From positions 12,947,501 to 13,011,500 of the forward strand of contig BSBM01000372.1 in the NCBI GenBank assembly GCA_027924585.1: a stretch of DNA of 64,000 bases, read 5' to 3'. The translations under genes were made by a program, and so were the position numbers. Positions 48,176 through 58,156 of this stretch are shown here, in pieces (position 1 is the first letter of the stretch; each line of letters opens with the position of its first letter). The notes below the pieces were generated by a model. The model did not search any database and was not told the origin of the DNA. It saw only the letters and a program-made list of their open reading frames with translations. The DNA comes from Larix kaempferi (taxonomy: Eukaryota > Streptophyta > Pinopsida > Pinales > Pinaceae).

Positions 48176-48672
48176 AATGAGGTTAGCCGCTACCTCCCAA
48201 CCATGCAGGACAGTGCAGAATCAGACTTTGGCAAGCAGCACGACCACTCGACCGAAAGCATTCCTGGACCACCTACTCAGCATCATGGACGTCATTGAAG
48301 ACCTCTCAGGACCCTGGTTTTTGGCATACTTTGCCTACTCTCTGTAGTTAATGGGAATGAATCTTTTTGTTTACATCATAGCCTATAGGGCAGAAACTAC
48401 TCCGGATTTTTATTTTTTCCTCAATTACGTAGTAACAGACTCTTGTTTACATTTTCAATATGTTTTTCTTTGTAATCTTTCTACTAGGGCAATATGTAAG
48501 GAGTTATAGTCTCCATAGAATAGGACTCTACAGAAACAATTTCATTTTTGTAAAAGAGAAGCATGTTGGTATAGACAGTAGCTTTGCTAGAGAGCAGACC
48601 CTCTTTCCAAGCTCTGTAATCTTCTTTTTTTTCTAATATAAATGACTCTCAACCGTTCTTGTTAAAAAAAAA

Positions 48673-48688
48673 GATATGTTTGCAATAG
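48673..48688. repeat. Target-site duplication of LINE copy 1, right
   Basis: GATATGTTTGCAATAG follows the A-tail directly. Confidence 0.85.
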
Positions 48689-49251
48689 ATGGAGATTGAA
48701 CATGGAAGTGTAAATTACTCAAAGTCAAGTTGAATCAAGTTTTAATGCTAAGTGGGAGGTCAACTAGAATGGGATGGATGATTTTGGACTTATGGAAACC
48801 CTAGATTTACTAGAAATTGAGGGAGAACTAGTTGACTATGGGCTGGATCCAATGACAAGTTCGAAGATTTTTTAGTATTCGACTCTTTTCTAACAGTGGA
48901 AGGGGATGCAGTACTCAAGGGTTCATTCCTAGGGATACTACACTTGTAGGTGACAAGGGATTGCTTTTAGGTTTTTAGAAAACTTTGGGAGATGGCCAAA
49001 AGGCATATCTACCAATCACCTCATTGGCACTTACTACTTGTGTCAGTGACTTTAATGTCTATGTGGGGAAGGACACATACAAGAGGGGGATCACGTGATT
49101 CTGTCAGGAAAAGGCTGTTTTTGAAGAAATGGTAGTAAATGGCTCCTTGGCTCAAACTTCATGTTGGATGATTATTATGTTTTCCAAGACAAAGAAGTTG
49201 ATACCTCTACATGGCCCAGATCTTCCTTCGACACTTGTCTTCGGAAGCCTT

Positions 49252-51060
49252 TGTTGTCACGTCCCCACCCATCATGCCGGGGCAATGGAGGGGATCATGA
49301 TACTAAAACTGGGCAATTAGCCCTATAATCACTAATTAAAAATGTCCACATAACATAAAAGACAGGCATGCAAAAGTGGAAATCTAAGGTAACACAACGG
49401 AAGTAAAACATGTGCAGAATTAACACACACCCAACATTTTCATGAAAGAATAAACATTCATATGGAGTGAAGATGGACATATGGGATAGCATAGATATTT
49501 GCAACACACAGCAGCGTTAGAAATCTATCACACGTCCATCATGCATATTGTAATTAATCATATCAGAATTAAAGTCATGTTACTATCTAGCATACACTTA
49601 GCATTTCATGATAGCCATTAAGTATAGACATTGCAGAAATAACAAATGAGAGTACTTATCTCAAAACAAAGTAGTCCCAAGCAACTGGCTATGCAACTGC
49701 AACGTTCCACCCAACCATAGGCCAGTTGTGCTTATCAACCTCTTGATACAACTGCCACCCCCGAGCTGGGCATGATTTCTACAAGGAACCAGGGAACAAC
49801 AGACTCACACATAGCCAAGCATACACCAAGATGAGCCAAGCCAATCTACAATTGGGTTTATCAGGCTGCTAGGAAATGGAAAGGAGGAATTGCTAAGCTA
49901 GTGAGCTCAACCACAGAGCTAAGGGTACCCCTCCTAGATCTATTAAGCTTGGCACTCACATTTCCTACACACCCAACACAAGGAAGTATTCTCTTCACTG
50001 CCACACAGTCCCTCAAGCCATACCTTCCTTTCTAGTGATATCAAGGTGTGCATAGAAAAGTAGCCAAAGCCCTCTTGATCTTTTTGAGAGGTTACTCCCT
50101 CCACTAGGTTTATCAAGCCAATTCTGTCCCCAACCAGTCCAAGTTTCTTGCTCACAGGTTCAAATCAAAACGGGATGCACTTAACAACAAAACCACAATT
50201 GTTGGGCATGAGGAAAACGTTTTCCACAGTGGGATGCATGAGATGGGGTTTCAACTAACTCAGAAAAATGTGGGAACACACAAAAACGAAATTGGAAGAT
50301 GGGGAACAACCTTGGGAAGCCAAATCCGTTTCTAGAAAAACGTCCTTGGACATTTGGGGGCAAAAACGACCTCCATACAGTCCCCAAATCGTGGCCCTTC
50401 TCTCCCAAGCTACTGTATATGCAAAAACGAACTCCCAGGCATGGAAAAATGCAGGATTTGGATGAAAAACGTGTAGGGAAAGACCCAGCTAGCTCCAACT
50501 GCCTGAGCGAGAGAAGACTGACTGTTCAGAATGGCTTTGGGCACCATTTCGTGGGTGTTTTCTTGCCCAACAAGCAAAAACACGAATTTCCAGGTTGATG
50601 GCTTGCCCATGCACGAAATTGGCTGCCATACTTCTTCATTCCCAAGGCATTAACTACCTTAACCAATTTCTTGGAAGAATTAAATGATTGGGTCCATAAC
50701 CCAAAATGGGTAGTTGGTGGTTTATGGGCTTTCTCATTGACACATGGATTAACACCATTGGCTCAAGGGTTTGGATAGTTTCCCTCCCTATTCCTTGTAG
50801 AACCATGCCCCCATCTCTTTGTTGCATTGCATAGCTAGTTGTGGGTATTTTTCATTAATTCGTATTTACATGATGTCTTATTTACATCGTGCCCTTCTAG
50901 CACAAGAACCATAGGCATCTATTTATTTAATTGCTGATACATAAAATGCTAAATCAATGGCGGGGCCTTGGCCTTGAGCTCCTCACCATGATTAAGTTAC
51001 AATATTTACATCATTTACGATTTAATGCAAAAAAGGGGGGGTCAAAATGGGGACGTGAGG
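49252..51060 (-). mobile_element. 1.8-kb insertion with inverted ends CACGTCCCC/GGGGACGTG (probable solo LTR)
   Basis: The left end reads TGTTGTCACGTCCCCAC and the right end ATGGGGACGTGAGG, so ten bases (TCACGTCCCC/GGGGACGTGA) are inverted repeats. LINE ORF1-like sequence continues on the right side, and possibly on the left. The length and the TGTYACGTCCC-type terminus suit a solo LTR of a gypsy-like element, read on the minus strand. I could not find a clean 5-bp target duplication. Frames inside (for example 50,181-50,498 minus) are unidentified and probably not genes. Confidence 0.45.
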
Positions 51061-51199
51061 GTGTTATTGGTTGATTCCTAGATCATGCTTGTCATGTTGG
51101 TTCTAACGTTTCTCTTTTGGCTTGATCTTAAGGGGATAGGGTTTCCATTAGAAGAAGAGGAGTAGTGTGGTAATGAAAAATCCCACTAGGGTCAAGATG

Positions 51200-52730
51200 G
51201 TGGTGGGAGAGGATTTGAGGCCAGAGCATGCTTTATCCCACATAGAAAAATACCTTATTGGGTGTTTTATTGGAGTCCAAATATTAAAGGGCTCCCTACA
51301 CGATTGGATCAATATATTTTAGGAGTCAATTGTTGGATATAGGCGTAGTTTCCATATCATGACTCAAGTGTAGCTGAATTTCACCTTTTTCTCAACAAAA
51401 GACACGGTTCACATCCTTGGCAATAAGTGGTTCTGGGGTTAGGACTATTTAAACTTGAACTTTGGGAATCCATGCTTTGACCCAAGGTGAGAAACCTCTA
51501 AAGCTTTGATGATGGGTAAAAGTCTCAGTGTTACCCAATGAATTATGGTGTGATAATTTTATGTGGGATCTGGCTAATTATCTAGGGAAGATCTTATATA
51601 TTGATCTATAATACAAATATAATGTTCGCCAATCTATGAACAAAATTATGGTGAACATTGACTTGAAAGGGGTTTGGTTGAAAGCATAAATGTTGAGGTT
51701 AGTGATACATGTTTTACTCAAGTTTTGGATGATTGTAACGTTCCCTTTTAGTGTGCAACATACCATATATATGGCCATGTTTTGCCAGACTATGAGAAGT
51801 CTTTTATGAACAAAAAAATTGGTAGAAAAATACTTAAGTCTCCCCACAAAAAGAAAGAGAAAACTCCTTTGTGTGTTGATCTAACTCTAGTTTCTCAATT
51901 TCATTTGGAAATGGATAAGGAGACTAACTCAAGGAAAGTAGAGGAGTTGATTCTCTTGGATAAAGAAAGAATTTTTGAAGTAGGTGGTAACTCTTTCTAT
52001 CCTATAGTAGTTTATGTGCTTCCTATAAATGTATATGCCTTGGAAGAGACTCAATGTGCTAGGGAGTAAAGGTTGCAAACACATAAGTGGATCCACGGTC
52101 TATGCATCAAGAAGATTTAAAGGAACTCTCAGCTCTAATTCTCCTGGAGACATGGGATTAAGGGTTCCAAAGGGCGCCAAAATTATAGGAACTTTGAATA
52201 GTCAAAGTGATATCCTAGTTGAATGCACCAACCATACTCTTCTAATGGAGGATATTGGAATCTCAATCGCTCTTCCTCTAGCTATGTGATTAGTCACAAC
52301 TTCAAGTATGAATACACTTCATAATGAAAACTCTACACTATCATATTCAAGGCTAAATTATAAGAAAACTGGCCCATCCCACTTGAAGGCTTAAACAAGC
52401 ATGTCCCAATGAATTCTAGAAAGGAGAGAAATTTGGTTTCTAATAGGGGCAAAAGGGAGGGGGGTATTTCTTGTTCACCTTCTATAATGCCTAAATATTC
52501 TTCTACTTGGCATTCCACTACTAAGGAAGGGGTTAGAACTGATACCTTTTCTACTTCATCTACCAGGGATTCAAGGGGTGACACCTACAATCTATGTTCT
52601 AAAAAGGATAGAACTAAGATCAATGTTTTCGGACAAGGAAGTTTAGGTTTCAATGTTAAAAATCATGTTTGGTCAAGGTATGTTGGTAGAAAATCTCACC
52701 TATATCATGCTTATGATAAAGCTTGAGTGG
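51200..52730 (+). pseudogene. LINE ORF1 remnant (DUF4283-like plus zinc knuckle)
   Basis: Plant L1 ORF1 proteins bind the element's RNA. Broken frames read in the usual order: an ILGNKWFWG-like block (about 51,415-51,440), NFGNPCFDPR (51,462-51,491), a DLANYLGKILYID-like block (about 51,570-51,605) and a VNIDLKGVWLKA-like block (about 51,650-51,690). A degenerate CCHC knuckle follows (about 51,745-51,795; C..YHIYGHVLPDY), then a lysine-rich KKKEKTP stretch and a Ser/Thr-rich tail up to about 52,725. Several stops and frameshifts are present. The match to DUF4283 was made by eye. Confidence 0.65.
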
Positions 52731-52799
52731 GGATTCTTCAAGAACGACAAAAGGCTTTGATGGGGCTCTTAGAGAACTATAGCCCTCCTCAATTTCAAA

Positions 52800-53345
52800 A
52801 TGAAAATCATTTCCCTTGATTCAGAGGGTCTAGGCATCCCAAACAAGTTACTTGCCCTCTTCAAAATAGTGGAGAAGGAATTACTTAACATACTTATTGT
52901 ATAAGAGATTATGTGTAAAGGGGTACTCATCTTAGGAAATTTAAAATCTCTTTTTAAGAAGTAGAAGTTTTTATGGGTGGATATTGTTGGACTTTCCAAA
53001 GGCTTACTTGTTGGTTGGTGGTTCAATCTCATGATAACAGATCATTTTTTTCCCCTTAGGTATGTCAACAAATTTCATGGATCAGAGCTTGGGAATGAAA
53101 ATGTTTGTGGTGAATGTGTATTGGACCTTACAAACACAAGCAAAGATTCTGGGACCATTTTTTCTCTCTGTGATTGTTTAAGGACAAAAACCTTATTCAT
53201 TGGTGTGGATTTGAATTTTACACTTAGTTGGGCAAACGTTTGGGGTTCCTCAACAAGGGTTGACCTACTTGCATATTACTTCTCTCCATATTTTGGATGC
53301 AACTGAACTGGTGGATGTTGAATATCACAAATTATCATTATGTTG
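52800..53345 (+). pseudogene. LINE ORF2 endonuclease remnant
   Basis: The apurinic-type endonuclease of L1 elements nicks the target. In one frame from ATG 52,800: MKIISLDSEGLGIPNK (normally SWN.RGL), EKELLNILIV followed by a stop where the catalytic QE motif is expected, KSLFKK, VDIVGLSKGLLVGWW, and GVDLNFTLS (normally GGDLN). TRVDLLAYYFSPYF and, after a frameshift, a LDATELVDVEYHKLS block follow. Stops at 52,902 and 52,959 and the changed catalytic residues show it is dead. Sequence similarity ends at about 53,345. Confidence 0.8.
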
Positions 53346-53360
53346 TAACAACAACAACAA

Positions 53361-54125
53361 AAACACAGTTTTTGAGGTTATATAAGCTTTCACCTTCACG
53401 TGATTGGTCTTGTTAGTAGAAATCCTAAAATCTCAAGCCCAAGAAAAACTTTCAAATATATAATTAGAATTTTAATACATTAATAATAATATTTATTTAA
53501 ATATTTTATTAAAGTATAATTATTATAAAATAAATAATAAAATATGAAAAAATATTTTAGTATCTTAAAGATTATAATATTTCAAAAATAAAAAGCAAAC
53601 AATAAAATTTTAAAAATAAATTTACCAGGTGATAACAATTAAATTTTAATAGTGTAATTAAGATTAAAATTTTGTAATAAATAATAAAACCTTAACTTCT
53701 AGTTTTAAAATAAAAATATTATAAAATAGATAAAATGATCAAATTAATTTTATTATCACATTTAATAGATTTGTAATATTTAAACAATCAAATTTAAAAT
53801 TTAATTTTACTTATAGTATAAATAAAAAAATAAAAGCAATATAAAATATTAAAAATAATCATAAATATTTATTTCAAAAGAAAAAATAGTATTTTTGTTA
53901 TTCATACTAAATCAAAAAGCATAAAAAATTGACTATTTTCATCTATAATGATCATAATGTCCAAGCTCCAGAAACTAAAAGACAAAGAAGCAGTTGCCGC
54001 CACAAACTAGTATAAAATTGAATAAACCAAGAACATGTTTCGTCCAGCCATAACAAAAAACATCCATATAACTTGGAGACCATCATGCTTTAAATAACAC
54101 TAAAACCAAAAATCGACTAGCTAAA
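53361..54125. other. AT-rich DNA, then probable 3' UTR of the LINE fragment at 54.1 kb
   Basis: Positions 53,450-53,930 are almost only A and T, with no frame. Positions 53,940-54,125 are more mixed and may be the 3' UTR of the minus-strand LINE remnant that follows. Confidence 0.4.
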
Positions 54126-54360
54126 TCAAGACCCCAAAGTAAGGAGCCTTATGTCAGAATGTGCAAAGTGCCCTGAAAAGATAGGGAATTTTCGTGAAAT
54201 TCCTCCACATGGTAGGAGACCTTCCATGCCGACCAAAGCTTCTTTAGATAAACTGTTTGCATCAAAGTTGTGTTCTCTATAAATATGGTCAAAGGAAAGA
54301 TCATAGAAAGAGTTTTTAGTACCTCTGCGCGATTGCACCAATGCATTAATGAAACCACCT
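54126..54360 (-). pseudogene. RNase H C-terminus of another LINE
   Basis: On the minus strand FINALVQ, SFDHIYREHNFDANSLSKEA and LVGMEGLL form the end of a LINE RNase H domain (the HIYRE..N..A..LSK.AL motif). The Asp of the usual NxxAD is Asn (DANS). The sequence is unlike that of the two short LINE copies, so this is a separate family. The similarity ends upstream at about 54,360, where AT-rich DNA begins. It is a 5'-truncated fragment. Confidence 0.7.
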
Positions 54361-54759
54361 GTAATGAGCAACAATTTTACTAGGAAATAAATTAAAATTT
54401 TATTAGAAAATAAATTAAAATTCAATTAGAAAATAAATTAAAATATTATAATTTTTATCAAAAAATAAATTAAAAGATTATAATTTTTATTTATAAGATT
54501 ACAATGATAAAGAAAGTAAATTTATAATCATAATATATTTGTTATAATGATGATGATTGATAATAATATTAGTTATAAATTCAAAATACAAAACATTTAA
54601 AAAATTAAAATGAATTTAGCATAAATTAAAATTTCATAACTTTTATTGAAAAAACAAATAGTAAAATTTATGATAGTTTTTCTTATAAATATAATTAAAA
54701 ATTAACAAAAAATATATATAAAATTGTTAAACTATAATAATTTTTTAATACATGATATA

Positions 54760-54776
54760 AAAACAATTTAAAATAC
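54760..54776. repeat. Target-site duplication of LINE copy 2, left
   Basis: AAAACAATTTAAAATAC is repeated exactly at 56,409-56,425 (17 of 17). Confidence 0.92.
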
Positions 54777-55142
54777 TTTTTTTTTAACACAAACGGGTAC
54801 GAGTTTATATATATATAAAAATATAGAAGAAACAGAGTTACAGAGTGTAAGAGCAGGCCTGCTCCCTGACAATGGAGAGCTACCATGTCTCTACCTTCAT
54901 CTTTGACAATTGAATATCGATTTCGATAAAAAGGAACTCTAGGAGAAATATAAGTGCTCGAGAACTTCCTGAGAAATTATAGACATAAGCTTATACATAA
55001 TGTCGACATCCTAGCGAGAAATTACAGACGGAAACTTCCATATCAACTTTTGCAAAATACATTGCTTCCAAAAGACAGAGAGAAAACACAATCTATCCAA
55101 AAGAGAGACCCAAAAAACCTAGGGTGGCACCGAGTCTGCATG

Positions 55143-55982
55143 CTAATTCCAGAATGCTGCTTCCTTGTCTCCAGCTTTGCCACCATGGTTCAGCATCTCC
55201 AGCTTCAATTCCATTATCTCATTACACATACTGTCGAACTTTCCTTCAATTCTTTTGGCAATGCCGCGAACCGCCCTAATTTGGGCATCCAAATTAATTG
55301 AACAAGGGCAACCACTATCAAGAACAATAGTAAGACTATCCACTTTCGTGCTGAGGTTGCTATTGCTTTTACAAGCCTCCAGACGAACTGCCTGCTCCAA
55401 GGCACTCAAATGCTACAGATCCTATTTAATCTCGTAATTCTCGCTTCTTAACACTCAGACTTGGGCATCCAGGATAGTCAGACGATCATCGACCACAGTA
55501 AGAGAGGCCGCAAAGCCTTGTTTTTCATCCACGCCACCACAAACGAACGTAGAATCCCGAGCCTGCTCAATTTGCTGCACGCAAGCCATGCATTCCCGAC
55601 CCCTTGGCCAAGAGGGGAAACGCTTTCTGAAATCTGGAAGTGTAGCACCACCATATCGAGGAGTAGTCTTCTTGCAGAGAAGACGGTTAATACCAGAGTG
55701 CATAAGTGTTTCCATTTTCGCAATCACAAGGATGCAGAAGTGTTGCCAACCTTCTCGGTTCCCATCTTTAAATAACATCAAACCTCGGGAGTCTCCCGAA
55801 GTGAGAGTTTGCATGTTTCCCATGTGGAAGCCATGTGAATCAAGTGTGCGACCGTCCCTCGTATCGAAGCCCCAAAGTGGGTTTAGAACTATGGCATATA
55901 AATCCCATTCAAGCATTTGATGCAAATTGTGATGTCCAGAACTCCATCCCAGGAGAGGTCGATTAGCTATTGTTGAAAACAT
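55143..55982 (-). pseudogene. Extension after RNase H with a coiled coil, copy 2
   Basis: Two open stretches (55,982-55,455 and 55,409-55,143) lie in the same frame as the RNase H. They are separated by three stops around LDAQV and LRSENYEIK. The first half is unidentified (WDLYAIVLNPLWGFDTRDGR). The second half shows heptads (SALEQAVRLEACKSNSNLST) and a segment RIEGKFDSMCNEIMELKLEM. The position and heptads parallel copy 1. In-frame continuity with RNase H supports one ancestral polypeptide of about 420 residues. Confidence 0.5.
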
Positions 55983-56051
55983 GAAGGTTCTTTAACAAAG
56001 ACAAGGGATCCAGACCTTGTTTTTCACCTTTTGGTTACCCACTAGAACACC

Positions 56052-56405
56052 TCAATCTAGTCTTGCTCCGTTGTTTGCCATCGTGTCTGCTTCTTGATTA
56101 TTGGTTCTCATGATGTGAAGGAAACTTATAGTTTTGAATTTGCTAACAAAACACTTAAGAAGGTTGTGGACTTTAGATGCAGGACTCTTTCTGTTCATGA
56201 TCAATTTCCTAGCATCCCCAATGACCAACATAGAATCGCCACAAACTGCTAATTCAATGATGCCTTCCTCCCTTACGATTTCCAGTCCTTTTGGTAGAGC
56301 TAACCATTCTGCACTGTTGTTTGTTCTTCTACCGATTCCCCATGCGTAATCTTTCATCTTGTTTCCGTCAGAGTCATAGAAGACTCCACCCGCACCTGCC
56401 AGCCC
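56052..56405 (-). pseudogene. LINE RNase H domain, copy 2
   Basis: Motifs: AGAGGVFYDSDGN, TNNSAEWLALPKGLEI (second catalytic acid E), CGDSMLVIGDARKL (third, D), HIMRTNNQEADTMANNGARL (fourth, D). The first catalytic Asp segment is absent, as in copy 1. The frame is open through this domain and ends at TGA (56,052-56,054), after which the same frame continues into the extension. The apparent ATG at 56,447 lies in flanking DNA and is not the ancestral start. Confidence 0.85.
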
Positions 56406-56408
56406 AGT

Positions 56409-56425
56409 AAAACAATTTAAAATAC
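56409..56425. repeat. Target-site duplication of LINE copy 2, right
   Basis: AAAACAATTTAAAATAC matches the left copy exactly. Confidence 0.92.
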
Positions 56426-57387
56426 CTACAAATAATAGTTTTTTCAATTCAAGTTAAGTGCCATGAACAAGTTATATGTTATTTGTTCTCCATGTTTAGT
56501 TGTTATGCCTCAGCTGCATGTTACCTTCCACCCCAAATTCTAAGATATAAACACCTATCGATGTAATTAAAATTAGAACAGTAAAAACTATTATAATAAT
56601 CTTTCATATTTATTTCACATTTGTTGTTGCACCGAGAGTAGGGAGGTGCTTACAAACCAATATGGGGGAGATGTGTAACGTTATGTAACGATGTCAAGTT
56701 ATGTACCAAAAATAAAAAGTAATTAAATTTTTTTATGTCGCCTCATAGAATAAAAAATGAAAACCAAATAAAAAATAATTAAAAAATCCATATCCACTCA
56801 TAAAATAAAAATTTAAAACCAAATAAAAAGTCATTAAAAAAGTAACACCTCAAGAAATTGGATACCTCTATAAATCCGCATTTAGGATGGATCTATGCTA
56901 ATAATTAACTTAAAATTTTTGCAAACTACTTCTTTAAAAGAAAAATCCACTAATTAAGTTAAAATTTTTGCAATCGATCTCTTTAAAAAATAAAACATAC
57001 AATATATTCACAATAATGGTATTTTAATATTTAACACTAAAACGTAAAATTATAAAAATGATATTTTATATAATAAAACAATTTAACATAAATAGATAAA
57101 TAATAATTTCTTAATAAAATTAAAATAATAGATCAATAATATGTTCTTAATAATTTAAAATAAACAGATAAATAATATGTTCTTAGTAAAATTATTAAAA
57201 ACCATTTCAATTATTATAAAATAAATGAACTTATTGATGATGATGGTGGTGGTTAACATTTATTTGGTCTATCGAACCTTAAGAATAAAGAGAATGGTGT
57301 AGACCTTAAGAGAACATAATCTAAGAAGTATAGACAAACTAAGACAAAGTGAATCATAAAATTTTATATTTATATTTAAGATTATAA
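56426..57387. other. AT-rich DNA with inverted copy 2 of the dispersed repeat
   Basis: Positions 56,675-56,905, read on the minus strand, repeat the order seen at 42,284-42,600: TAGATCCATCCTAAA, CCAATTTCTTGAGGTGT, TTTTATTTTATGAGTGG and TAACGTTAC. The rest has no recognisable frame. Confidence 0.5.
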
Positions 57388-58156
57388 CTAGCATTTGCCC
57401 CTGGAGGGGCAAAAGGAACGCCGAATGGAAAAATCCAACTCTTTCATAGAACTTTTGGGTATAAACAATATATTATTGACTTTAATTATTTATCAAAAGT
57501 CACCATCTATAGTCAATACGGTTTTATGAAGGTATAAATATGTCGACTGGTCGCAGTTGTTTAGCCATTTATAGCCGACTGTTTCGCCATCTTTTACTCA
57601 TCTGACGCCGACCCGTCTCGCGGCTCACTCGTTTCGCCGGTTTTTGTTCTTTCTTGCCGACCACGGTCATAGGTTTTAAGTCACTCGTTGCCGTCCGTTT
57701 CGCGTATCTTATAAGATTTCCGCCAACCAAGTATTTTTTGCCGCTAACGCTCGCATCACATCATCTTTTTTCCCCCAACTCTTCTGCTTTGTTTCGCGGC
57801 GCTTTAGTCACAATTCTTTCAACTATCTCTCCGACTGTTTCGCGGCTTTTATTATAATTTCACTGACCATCCAGCAGCGACCAAGTTTTTTTCGCTAAGT
57901 GTTCCACTGTATGGTCGCCCCCTTTTGAACAGCATCGCCCGTCCATTTCTCCGCATTTAAGTCTTGTCGCACCAACTTGGTCGCCGCGGCTCGTGATTTT
58001 AAACCGACCGTTTCGCGATGGTTAGGAAAAAGTCATCGAAGCCGCCAATGGGCTTTCTTTTGGGATGTTGGCCGGCGTGACACGCACACCAGTCGACGGG
58101 GCGTTAATGACCCACCTACCCGTTTCCTTCCGCATTTATGGTCCACTCTATATAGA
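57388..58156 (-). mobile_element. Non-autonomous Helitron, 769 bp
   Basis: On the minus strand it starts TCTATATAGAG with a host A before it and ends CTAG with a host T after it, the known A|TC...CTRR|T insertion rule. Directly before CTAG (two bases away) is a perfect 8-bp hairpin, TTTGCCCC-tcca-GGGGCAAA (57,394-57,413). The hairpin-to-end spacing is shorter than usual. No Rep/helicase is present, so mobility would need a helper. The interior (57,530-58,140) is CpG-rich and contains repeated GTTTCGC words. The frame at 57,654-57,857 is not considered a gene. Confidence 0.72.
57560..58020. repeat. Repeated GTTTCGC motif in the Helitron core
   Basis: GTTTCGC occurs at about 57,578, 57,630, 57,698, 57,794, 57,837 and 58,011, mostly as GACYGTTTCGCGGC-like words. 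The related TTTCGCTAAG and CCATTTCTCCGC also occur. Spacing is irregular (50-175 bp), so this looks like a decayed tandem repeat or a cluster of motifs. Three instances fit the E2F pattern WTTSSCSS; function is unproven. Confidence 0.5.

Larger units (their letters stand above)
47007..48672 (+). mobile_element. Short L1-type LINE insertion, copy 1 (1,666 bp)
   Basis: It is bounded by 16-bp target duplications and ends in nine A (48,664-48,672), the hallmarks of target-primed reverse transcription. It encodes RNase H and then a coiled-coil extension; endonuclease and reverse transcriptase are absent. It starts eight bases before GGCAGGTGCGGG, exactly as copy 2 does. The 3' end (CTCTGTAATC...AACCGTTCTTGTT) is also shared with copy 2. 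Two mismatches between its target duplications suggest it is older than copy 2. Confidence 0.88.
48689..53360 (+). mobile_element. Decayed L1-type LINE with ORF1 and endonuclease remnants
   Basis: Recognisable parts are an ORF1 gag-like region (51,200-52,730) and the N-terminal endonuclease of ORF2 (52,800-53,345). Reverse transcriptase is missing. Reading resumes after a 1.8-kb insertion at 49,252-51,060. Positions 48,750-49,250 may be the ORF1 N-terminus (a LDLLEIEGELVDYGLDPMTS stretch), but this is weak. Sequence from 53,361 is AT-rich and unrelated. Confidence 0.7.
54777..56408 (-). mobile_element. Short L1-type LINE insertion, copy 2 (1,632 bp)
   Basis: It is bounded by perfect 17-bp target duplications; nine T at 54,777-54,785 are the A-tail on the minus strand. 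It encodes RNase H followed by a coiled coil in one frame interrupted by stops. The minus-strand 5' end is ACTGGGCT, then GGCAGGTGCGGG, the same distance as in copy 1. The perfect target duplications suggest a younger insertion than copy 1, although the frame is already broken. Confidence 0.92.

Noticed and set aside
50181-50610. Four overlapping frames of 65-105 codons
   Set aside because: They lie inside the probable solo LTR, on both strands, with no family similarity.
49252-51060. DNA transposon with 10-bp terminal inverted repeats
   Set aside because: No transposase and no clear target duplication; the TGTYACGTCCC type of terminus fits an LTR better, though this is not settled.
57654-57857. 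67-codon frame in the Helitron core
   Set aside because: It spans the repeated GTTTCGC region; low-quality composition and no similarity.
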